Below, piece after piece: positions 34,359 through 43,000 of a stretch of DNA of 64,000 nucleotides. This DNA is from an uncultured Paracoccaceae bacterium. Lineage in GTDB: Bacteria > Pseudomonadota > Alphaproteobacteria > Rhodobacterales > Rhodobacteraceae. The translations under genes were made by a program, and so were the position numbers. The DNA is taken from NCBI GenBank assembly GCA_951812615.1, contig CATOSU010000013.1, positions 61,581 to 125,580 of the forward strand. The letters run 5' to 3'. How positions within the stretch are numbered: the first letter of the stretch is position 1; each line of letters starts with the position of its first letter. Below the pieces are notes generated by a model that worked only from the letters and a program-made list of their open reading frames with translations, was not told the DNA's origin and ran no database searches.

Positions 34359-35741
34359 GAGATATGGTTGAAAGTTGGTGATGGCCCCTGAGGGGCGGCA
34401 TATCAAGGCGGTGCTGAAGCGCCGTCAATTCTCAAGAGAAAGGGATATGCCACATGTCGAAATCTACCGTTGTTCCATTCGAGCTATCATCGGAATTTTC
34501 ACCTGATCCGCTGACTGAGGTCATTCAGTTCGGGGCACGCGAGCTGTTGCGAACGGCTGTGCAGGCTGAGGTTGCCGGTTTCATGGCGGTTCACGCGCAG
34601 CTTCTGGACGAGGAAGGTCGCCAGCGTCTGGTGCGCCACGGGTTCCTGCCGGAGCGCGAGGTGATGACCGGGATCGGCACGGTGCCCGTTCAGGTGCCCC
34701 GGGTCCGCGACCGGGGTGCGAACATCGATGGCAGCAAGATCAGGTTCCGTTCATCCTTGGTGCCGCCGTATCTACGCAAAGCGAAGTCCGTCGAGGAGCT
34801 GCTGCCCTGGCTTTACCTGAAGGGCATTTCAACGGGGGACTTCAGCGAGGCGCTGGCCGCCCTTTTGGGGCCGGATGCAGAGGGGCTGTCAGCCTCCACG
34901 ATCACGCGACTGAAGGCGACCTGGTGGGACGAGTATGAAGCCTGGCGCAAGCGTGACCTGTCGGGCAAGCGCTATGTCTACATCTGGGCGGACGGGGTCT
35001 GCTTCACGCCCCGTTTGGACGGGGATCGTCAATGTATGTTGGTGATTATCGGCGCTGACGAGTACGGAGAAAAGGACGTTTTGAGCATCATGGACGGATT
35101 CCGGGAGAACGCGGACAGCTGGCGGGACCTGTTACGCGGTCTGAGGAAACGCGGCCTGACGGTGCCGCCCGAGCTTGCTGTCGGTGATGGCGCGCTTGGG
35201 TTCTGGACGGCGCTGCGGGATGTCTATCCGACCCCCCGTGAGCAGCGGTGCTGGGTCCACAAGACGGCCAATGTAACGGGCGCGCTGCCCCTGTCGCTGC
35301 GGGAAAAAGCCAAGGCCGATCTGCAGGATATTTGGATGGCCGAGACGAAGAAGGAAGCCAATGCGGCCTTCGATCTCTTCATGGAAACCTACGGCCTGAA
35401 ATACGAGCGGGCCGTGGCCAGGCTGGTCAAGGACCGCGACGTGTTGCTGACCTTCTATGACTTCCCGGCCGAACACTGGAAACACATCCGGACCACGAAC
35501 CCGATCGAAAGCGTCTTTGCCACGGTCCGCAACCGAACGCGCAAAACCAAAGGATGCCTGAACCGCAAGACCGCCCTCGCCATGGTCTTCAGGTTGATGA
35601 TGTCGGCCAAGAAGAAGTGGAGGAAGATCTCAGGGCCAAACCGTCTGCCCGAAGTGATCCAGGGGATTGCCTTCAAGGACGGGATCAGGCAACGTCAAAA
35701 CGCCGCCTGATCACGCCGTCACCAACTTTTGGGCATAACTC
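34359..35741 (+). mobile_element. IS256-family insertion sequence, complete copy
   Basis: A 1,383-bp element. The ends (GAGATATGGTTG… and the complement of …GGGCATAACTC) form an imperfect inverted repeat, matching at about 21 of 27 positions with the shared core AAAGTTGGTGA. It is flanked by the 9-bp direct repeat ATCCTGTAA (34350-34358 and 35742-35750), the target duplication length expected for IS256. The duplication shows simple transposition into an intact repC. Confidence 0.95.
34454..35710 (+). CDS. IS256-family transposase (Mutator type)
   Basis: A 418-residue full-length transposase. Catalytic residues are visible as D (YIWADGVCF), D (VGDGALGFW) and E (TTNPIESVFATVRNRT), with the family's CWVHK motif between. 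The N-terminal region (ELLRTAVQAEVAGFM) and the RVPRVRDRG-like block are typical. It appears intact and so possibly active. A related but non-identical copy is at 62883-64000. Confidence 0.95.
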   Translation: MSKSTVVPFELSSEFSPDPLTEVIQFGARELLRTAVQAEVAGFMAVHAQLLDEEGRQRLVRHGFLPEREVMTGIGTVPVQVPRVRDRGANIDGSKIRFRSSLVPPYLRKAKSVEELLPWLYLKGISTGDFSEALAALLGPDAEGLSASTITRLKATWWDEYEAWRKRDLSGKRYVYIWADGVCFTPRLDGDRQCMLVIIGADEYGEKDVLSIMDGFRENADSWRDLLRGLRKRGLTVPPELAVGDGALGFWTALRDVYPTPREQRCWVHKTANVTGALPLSLREKAKADLQDIWMAETKKEANAAFDLFMETYGLKYERAVARLVKDRDVLLTFYDFPAEHWKHIRTTNPIESVFATVRNRTRKTKGCLNRKTALAMVFRLMMSAKKKWRKISGPNRLPEVIQGIAFKDGIRQRQNAA

Positions 35742-36292
35742 ATCCTGTAACGCGGATAAACCCGCGTTGATGCGGACACCAGCTTACGCTGGCGGCTGGA
35801 ATTCAGTGAGATCACCCTCATTCGAGGGTGATAAAGAATGCCTTGAAAACAAGGCTGGCGGCGGGGACGGTTCTGTCAACCCCGAATTCAGGGCCTGGCT
35901 CACACCGGAGAAACTGCGTGAGATGGCGTCCGATGACGCCGTGCTCTATCTTGATGCCCTTGAGGACTGGCGCGCGGCTATCCCCTTCATCCTGCGCGAA
36001 CGCGGCATCAATGTCTCCGCATGGCTCGATGCATGTGACGTCATGGGCGAGGACATCGCCTTTCTTGCCCTGCTTGTCATCGATCGCAACAGATACCATC
36101 CCACAGCACCCATCCAGAACCCCGGTGGGGCGATGCGCGCCTTTACCCAAAGGGCCAAGGACGGAAAGCTCAACCTCGCCCTTGCTATCCTCAGCATCAT
36201 CGAACGCGGAAGACAGGGACGACAGCCAAAAGGCGACACAGGCGAAAGGCGGCCCGTGTGAGCGGAAAAGGAGAGGATGGGGCAGCGCCCGC

Positions 36293-36664
36293 TGCACCCG
36301 CTTTGAGACCCCGCGGCAGCTCATGGCCTGGCTCGGACTGGTGCCAAGTGAACATTCCAGTGGTAACACAACGCGGCGGGGGCGTCTGACCAAGACCAGA
36401 AATGCCCTGGCCCGGACGATGCTGGTGGAGGCGAGTTGGTCCTATCGTCACCCGCCGAAGGAGGGGCAACCCTACCTGAAGCGCTCGGCGCACCTGCCGC
36501 AGGAGATCAAGGATATCGGCTGGAAGGCACAGACCCGGCTGTGCAAGCGGTTCCGGCACCTGTCGAACACTGGCAAACCTCAGCCGCGCGTGCTCGCTGC
36601 CATTGCGCGTGAGTTGGCTGGCTTCGTCTGGGACATCGCACGGAAAACGCCAGTGGCTGCGTGA
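36293..36664 (+). pseudogene. C-terminal fragment of an IS110-family transposase
   Basis: About 123 residues match the end of IS110/IS116/IS902 transposases: RFETPRQLMAWLGLVPSEHSS, ARTMLVEASWSYRHPP, IGWKAQTRLCKRFRHLS, RELAGFVWDIAR. The N-terminal RuvC-like domain is missing; the frame joins directly to the region just after repC. It marks a deleted insertion element between repC and the defence genes. Confidence 0.85.
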
Positions 36665-36862
36665 CGTGATTCCCAGACTGCCTGTGCAGCACGCTGGAGA
36701 TGGCGGCCAATGATAGGGAAATCCTCGGACCCCCTTGGGATAAACATCCGGTCTTAGAGAGAGGCAATCCCGCATCGAATATGGTCAGGCGGTATCCAAT
36801 CCGCGGATGAGAGAATGATAACCGGCCCACCGTCTCCAGCGCCTGCACAGGCTACAGATATT
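36665..36862. other. Non-coding stretch after the IS110 remnant
   Basis: No gene, tRNA or clear repeat is seen. It probably contains the downstream end of the IS110-type element; that family has no inverted repeats, so the end cannot be placed by eye. Confidence 0.4.
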
Positions 36863-36891
36863 TTGACCATCCCGCACCAGCGGGGTAGATT
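36863..36891 (+). promoter_or_regulatory. Predicted promoter of the Druantia-like operon
   Basis: TTGACC (36863-36868) and TAGATT (36886-36891) are spaced by exactly 17 bp. The first in-frame ATG after it is 36920 and the next is 36968. No other gene start lies between the IS110 remnant and the operon. Confidence 0.5.
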
Positions 36892-36967
36892 AATCGTGTC
36901 GAGAAAACCAAAAACGCTCATGAGAGAGGGGTTTTCTGCACTGAGCCCTAATGGACCCCATGATCGC

Positions 36968-39900
36968 ATGAGTTCTGTTTTACCAGAGGTGTTGAAGGAA
37001 ATCGAAACCACGTTTCGTGAGGCGTGGACCGGCGCGGACTCAACACCCTTCATCGTCGATGCGCTGATCCCAGAGACAGTGCGCGCAGATGCCGAGGCGC
37101 TCGTCAAACGCTTGAGCCTGGGGGTACTTTTTATCCACTGTCCGACCCTAGCTGTCTGGGCCGTTCTGACGCCGCTGTCGAAGCATTACGGTGCCAGAAC
37201 AAAAGACGTCTATCATCACATCACGTCTTCCGTGAAGGACAGCTATTCGACCGCATCGGACCGTAAGGTCCTGAAACGCGAATATTGCATCGCCGCAAGA
37301 AAAATCGGCCTGCCGGTGTCGGGCAACGATCTCACCGATCTGTTCTTCGCCCCGCTTGGCCCACCGCGCTCGCGGTACGCAGACCTTGCCGATGCCTTTG
37401 TCGGCACCATGCACAACCTCGGAAGGCCGGCGGTCGAGGATACAGCTTCGGCCCGCGATTGGCAGCGGCGGGCGGTGCGTGACCGATGTCCCAACATTAC
37501 GCGCCTGCGCAAGGCGATCCATTTCGACAGGTCGGCCCATTGTGCACGTCGCTTCGATGCCTGGCTAAAAGGCGAGGCACCGCTCAACGACAGTGAAACC
37601 GCCCTCTTCAAGGCCTACGACTGTGCGGCGTCCCGCCACCAGAGACGCACACGTTCTGATCTTGCCGGACCGCCCAGGATTTTCTGGACGAGAGACAGAC
37701 TCTGGCTTGAGACCGAACGTTCCTCGCAACCGCAGCAGATCAAAACCGGAGCTTTCCCGATTCAAATTTCCGGCGGCTCACGCCGCGCCTTTGATCCGCC
37801 GTGGAAAGAAACCTTGCGATGGAGTTATGGCCTGACGGCGTGCGACGTGCCCTTCGGGCCGTCCGAGGGCGAGGTACTCCTCTTTGATGACGAAAGTGGT
37901 GCATTGCTGGCGCGTGCCGATATCGGGGCGGGTGAGGTCGAAGTGGCTGCGACGGGTCTTGTCGCTCTTGCCCGACAGGACTTCGACAGCGGGTCCTTTG
38001 GCGATGCCGTGCCAGCGTCCGACCGCTCATGCCGGATCTCTTGGATCAAGCCCGGAGAGAGCCTCTCCTTCGCCGAGGGCGCGCTGTCGATCAGGAAGCC
38101 GCATGAGACGGCTATCTGGATCGATGGTGCGTCGATTGGCCAATGTGGCAGTCGCCCACTCCGAACCGGTGACGGTGCGCTCATGATCAAGCTTGACCCA
38201 GAGATCGGCGGTAAAAGCCGGATAGTACGGGCGCGGCTCGGCGAGGTGACGAAATGCATCCCCCTTGATGACCTCAATGCAGATGGCATGGCGCGCGTTC
38301 CCTTCGAGGCCTTCGCCTTCGATCCTCACAGCCCGCCAAGCAAGGCCGTCTTTGAGGTTCTCGCTCCCGGTGCTGCCGGCGACTTCAAGGCGCGCGGCGA
38401 TCTCTCGGTTTCCGATTGGCTCTGGCCCGGTCTGGTTCAACCCGCAGGTGCTCTGCTCGAACTGCCCTGCCCCGAGAACTACGATCCCGTGCGCAGCGCC
38501 GGACTGCGCCAGGATGGCACGCGTCTACATATCGATCCGCAAGCGGATGTGGAGGCTCCTGTTCTCGGACTCGGCGTGGGTGGTAATGTCCTTGAGTTCA
38601 CCCTCCGAACCGGTGCCGAGATCCTCCGCCACCATCGCCTTGCCCATCATGACAAGGTTCTCATCCCGCGCGGTGCGCGTATTAGGCTCGGCTACGAAGG
38701 GCGGCACGACACGCTAATCCTGCAAAGCTCTGATCGGGACGCTGATCTCCTGGTTATCGGCCGCACGGTTCGCCGTCCGTTCCTTGTCTCCAAACGCTTC
38801 GAGATTACGGCTGAAATGCTTGAGACACCCTCCGGGGCCGATGACCGGATCGCCCTCCGGCGCAAAGATGGACGGGTCGAGATATTCGCCCACCTGATGC
38901 GGCGTGACGACCCTGTCGACCTGGATATCGAGGAGAGCGATGACGCGATTACGCTGTGCCTCAAGCTTCAGCAGCGCTGTGATGCGCTCAGAGTCAGGGT
39001 TGATGGCATACAGGGTGAGCCACAGGAGGGCGAATACAGTTTTGGCCGCCACCCGACCGATCGGCCTCAGCTTCCCGGGATATCTGCATGCCCCGATATC
39101 GATACCGGAGCCCTCACGGTCCGCGTTGAGAAGGCTCTCTACCGGGTACCCGCCCGCCTGTCTCTCTGGACCCGGAAAGAAGACCGTCAAGGCTTTCTGC
39201 CGCTTGAGGATGCCGAAGGCGTGCCGATCGCGATTGGCCTTGGCGATCCCATTTGTGCACCAGACCAGCGTATGCTCGGCTTGCTCGCATCGCTTTTGGC
39301 TGAGCCGGTCCCTTTGGCGCTTGAAGAACAGGTCGCGTGCAGCCTCGGGCTGGCTTATCAAGATGCCATGGAGCGGGTCGGGAAGAACCACCTCGTCGGG
39401 TCCGTTCGATCTGCCCTTACAGCCACTCGCAAAAATGGCGGTGTGCCACGCCACGATATCGTCGGGGTCGCGCCGTGGATATTTGAAGCGGTGCCCACTG
39501 CCTACGGGAACCTGCCCGAGGACAGTGGTTTATCCGCGCTCGAGCGCCTCGCAGCGATCAGCATTGTCACCGGGGTTCCCGACCCCGAACACGACTCACC
39601 CCTTACAGGCTGGCTCTTGCGCCTCAGAACGGATGACGAGCTACCGAAAGATATTGGTCCGGATGCCCTCCGGAACGCTCTTGGGGCCTTGCGTTGTCGG
39701 CTGAAGGAAAGCGAACTTCGCCTTCTCCTCGGTGATGGGCGACACGGGAAGGCATGTACCTGCATCTGCTCTTGCTGGGTTGCGGATCTCGAGGCGATCC
39801 GCAGTTTCGATCTTGGTGGCGGTGGAGATGACCGTCCGGCACGGATCGCCGCGGCCATCGAACGCTTTGCGCGCGATGCTGCACTGGCTCGCAGCGAGGA

Positions 39901-40051
39901 CCATCTCTGCAAGTTGTCTTTCCGCACAGGCCTCGGGCGCAACGACGTCGGCGAATGCCTGACCCTGATGCTGCGCGCTGGCATTGAGGTTTTCGTGTAC
40001 TTCCGCGCTCTTTGGTCCCAGGCTGCCCAAGAACAGAAAGATAGACGATGA
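36968..40051 (+). CDS. druH: DruH-like large protein (Druantia type III candidate)
   Basis: About 1,027 residues from ATG 36968 (MSSVLPEVLKEIETTF); ATG 36920 is an alternative and neither has a strong ribosome site. No enzymatic motif is obvious. The N-terminal ~270 residues are helical and basic, the middle is beta-rich with repeated DDxD/E segments, and a Cys-rich spot (CTCICSCW) lies near the C-terminus. It overlaps the helicase gene by 4 bp (ATGA). A ~1,000-residue protein of unknown fold coupled to a DUF1998 helicase is the layout of Druantia type III. I assign DruH from partner, size and order rather than from motifs. Confidence 0.55.
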   Translation: MSSVLPEVLKEIETTFREAWTGADSTPFIVDALIPETVRADAEALVKRLSLGVLFIHCPTLAVWAVLTPLSKHYGARTKDVYHHITSSVKDSYSTASDRKVLKREYCIAARKIGLPVSGNDLTDLFFAPLGPPRSRYADLADAFVGTMHNLGRPAVEDTASARDWQRRAVRDRCPNITRLRKAIHFDRSAHCARRFDAWLKGEAPLNDSETALFKAYDCAASRHQRRTRSDLAGPPRIFWTRDRLWLETERSSQPQQIKTGAFPIQISGGSRRAFDPPWKETLRWSYGLTACDVPFGPSEGEVLLFDDESGALLARADIGAGEVEVAATGLVALARQDFDSGSFGDAVPASDRSCRISWIKPGESLSFAEGALSIRKPHETAIWIDGASIGQCGSRPLRTGDGALMIKLDPEIGGKSRIVRARLGEVTKCIPLDDLNADGMARVPFEAFAFDPHSPPSKAVFEVLAPGAAGDFKARGDLSVSDWLWPGLVQPAGALLELPCPENYDPVRSAGLRQDGTRLHIDPQADVEAPVLGLGVGGNVLEFTLRTGAEILRHHRLAHHDKVLIPRGARIRLGYEGRHDTLILQSSDRDADLLVIGRTVRRPFLVSKRFEITAEMLETPSGADDRIALRRKDGRVEIFAHLMRRDDPVDLDIEESDDAITLCLKLQQRCDALRVRVDGIQGEPQEGEYSFGRHPTDRPQLPGISACPDIDTGALTVRVEKALYRVPARLSLWTRKEDRQGFLPLEDAEGVPIAIGLGDPICAPDQRMLGLLASLLAEPVPLALEEQVACSLGLAYQDAMERVGKNHLVGSVRSALTATRKNGGVPRHDIVGVAPWIFEAVPTAYGNLPEDSGLSALERLAAISIVTGVPDPEHDSPLTGWLLRLRTDDELPKDIGPDALRNALGALRCRLKESELRLLLGDGRHGKACTCICSCWVADLEAIRSFDLGGGGDDRPARIAAAIERFARDAALARSEDHLCKLSFRTGLGRNDVGECLTLMLRAGIEVFVYFRALWSQAAQEQKDRR

Positions 40052-43000
40052 CGGATCTCGACCCCAACAGTTTCCGCGACCTGCTCGACCGCACACTGGC
40101 GCGCTTCGTGGCGACTTCGTCACCGATCAACCAAACCCGGGCTCCCTCGCTCGCGGGCGATTTGCGCAGGAAGATCGGAGAGCTGACTTTCGTGAAAGGC
40201 CCTTTCGTCGAGATGTTGCCGGACTTCGAGAAGGGTCGATCAATGTCGCAACTCTACTCAGAGGGCGTTCTCGATCCTGAGTGGCGCAGCTTCGAGGCAA
40301 AGGCTCCTTCGATCTGGCAGCGACCTTTGCATACCCATCAGGAAGAGGCACTCCTGCGCGATGAAAATTTCCTCGTGGCGACCGGCACCGGCTCGGGCAA
40401 GACCGAGAGCTTCCTCTACCCTTTGGTGAACTCAATCCTCGCCCAAGGGGATCTGAAGCAACCCGGTGTGCGTGCCGTCCTCGTCTACCCGCTCAACGCG
40501 CTGGCCAATGACCAGTTGCACCGCATCGCCTCTCTTCTCTACCATGATCTCGATGATCCTGGCGTCACGCTCGGTCGCTACACCGGGCAGGTGAAGTCCC
40601 ACGCTACCCGTGCGCAAGAGATATCGAACCTCCGCGCCACCCCGAGTTTCGTCGAAACCTTCGGTGCAGATGCCGACGTGTCGAAGAACTGGCTTCTGTC
40701 CCGCTCCGAGATGCGCAGATCTCCGCCGCACATCCTGATCACGAACTATGCGATGCTTGAGCACATCCTGCTCTTGCCGACCAACCGATCGCTGCTTGAA
40801 CATGCCGACCTTCAGACGATCGTGCTTGACGAGATACACACCTATTCCGGTGCGCAGGCCATCGAGGTCTCGTTCCTCCTGCGGCGGCTCAAGGCGCATC
40901 TCGGTATCCCGGATGGCCAGCTGCGCTGCATCGGCACCTCTGCCTCGCTGGACCCAGAACGAAAGGGCGAACTTGCCGACTTCGCCTCCCGTCTCTTCGG
41001 TGAGCCGTTCTCTGGAACTGATGCTGTCATCGCCTCGCACAAGAAATCGCATCCAGGCCTTTCCGCCACGCCCAGCCCGAGCGGGTTGTCGCCGCAGCGC
41101 TGGAAGAAGGCCGGCGTCCTCGCGGCCCAGGTCCGGGCTGCCGCTCAGAACGGTACTCCAATGGGTGCGGTTGACTGGAACTTCGATGCGGAAATTTCCG
41201 GCTTCGAAGAGCTCAAGGTAAGTGAAGACAAACCGCTCGGCGATGGCCTCATCGCCCGCCTCGGAGAGATGGAGGAAGTTGCCCTGATTGCCCGCCGCCT
41301 CCAGGGTGACACGGTGCCAATCGGGGAACTCGCGTGGGAAGTTTTTCCGGATGCGGGCTCGGATGCCATCCCCGCGCTGACGGGCCTGATTTCAGTTGGC
41401 GTCCTCGCGGTCAGCGAAGACGCGACCGTGTTCCCGTTGCTACCCGCGCGCTACCATCTGATCTCACGTGCGCCGGATCGCGTTGGGGTCGTGCTCAGCA
41501 CCCACTCCGATGAGAATTTCGACCAGGTGGTGGTAGGCGCAGAACGATCCTCCGACGATCATCCAGTCTACGAGCTTTTTGTCTGTCGCAATTGTGGCGA
41601 GCCCTACGTCGAGGCCTGGGAAGGCCCCACAGGGTTCGAGCCGCGCCAGAGTTCCGGCTCGCGGCATCTATTGCGGCTCGTGCAGGGTGGCATGGCTGCC
41701 GAGCACGAAATCGAACCGGAAGATGCGCTCGCGCTGAAGTCGGTTTACTTCGACCCACTGACAGGCGAACCGATGGCAGATGAGGAGACCGGCTCCGTCG
41801 CGCTCGAGGATGTGTGCATGCAGGACGACCCCGACGGCGGCGGGTTGTATCTCAAGCGGTGTGCGGCCTGCAATCACTACTCGACACGCTACCTCGAGTC
41901 GGTCACGACCATACGCCCCGGGGACGAGGCGCTGGCAGCTGTCGCCGCCCAGACACTCCTCGAAGCGCTGCCGAAAAACGAAAGCGGCCATAATCCGCCG
42001 ATGGCGGGTCGCAACCTCCTCGTTTTTTCGGACAACCGTCAGGACGCCGCCTTTTTCGCCCCGTTCTTCGAACGCACCTCGCGCGAACACGCTGTCCGCG
42101 CGGCGATTCTGCGCGCGGTCAATGACAGCGGGCAGATTGATATTGATAACCTAGTCGGTGCGGTGGAACGGGAACTCAAGGCCGACGGGTTACGACTATA
42201 CAAACCCGGGGTCGAACCGGTCCAGGAGACTGGGCGAAACCAGCAACTACGCCTCAAGGCGCTGATTTCCGCTGAGCTTACCGTCTTCGGCCGTGGCCGT
42301 CTCAGCCTTGAAGGCTTTGGTCTCATCGGTGTCGATTACGCTCAGATTGAGCGCCTGGTGGAGGCTGTCAGGATGAAGATGCCTGAGGAGATGCAGCCGC
42401 AAGCTGAAGCGTTCACCCGCTACCTGCTCAAGATGATCCGGGAACATCGTGCTATCAGTGAAAAGGGATCGGGCATGATCGATCTTGAGGACGAGTCGAT
42501 CTGGCGACGGCACGCGTGCCAGCGCGACCGGTGTGTCACACGTGAAAAGAACCCGCGTGCCAAACTGGCGCTGCCTCTGATTCCGTCGACGGACCACTCA
42601 AATCGTTTCACCAAGCTCCTTGAGAAGATGGCGCGGGCCTGCGGCACCGAGATCAAAGACACTGAGATTCAGGACGTCCTCGTCAACTTCTGGCGTGCCT
42701 TGGAAGGGCCTTCGAAGATGACCGAAAAGCACGGAGTGGGCCGTGCATTAAAACTTGATCAGAACTTCCTCGTCGTGCCGGGGCGTGAGGTATGTCTATA
42801 CCAGTGCAGCCTTTGCGGCGGGCGCACCCAGTTTAACACTGCGGGCGTCTGTCAGTCCATGCGCTGCACCGGGCGCTTGCAGGAAGTTTCCGCCGAGGAT
42901 CGCGCGGCAATGACCAAGCGTGACCATTACGTCGCGCGTTATAACGAGCGACCGCAAATGAGTATCGCACGCGAGCATACTGCGGCCATTGCCAGCGAGG

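Larger units (their letters stand above)
33352..36261 (+). pseudogene. repC: repC-like replication initiator, split by an IS256-family insertion
   Basis: Start ATG 33352 lies 8 bp after AAGGA. The N-terminal part has the RepC winged-helix core (CDMARELGLSERQWRRGEVALERAGVLAR). The C-terminal part, after the IS, has the RepC tail pattern (LEDWRAAIPFILRERGINVSAWLDACDVMGEDIAFLALLVID … PGGAMRAF). Joining 33352-34358 to 35751-36261 gives 1,518 nt, 506 codons including stop, in one frame. The uninterrupted product would be 505 residues, longer than most RepC. AT-rich DNA with DnaA-box-like GTGGAAAA motifs near 34,263-34,280 could be the origin, which in RepC plasmids lies inside the gene. No repA/repB is adjacent. 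Confidence 0.72.
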
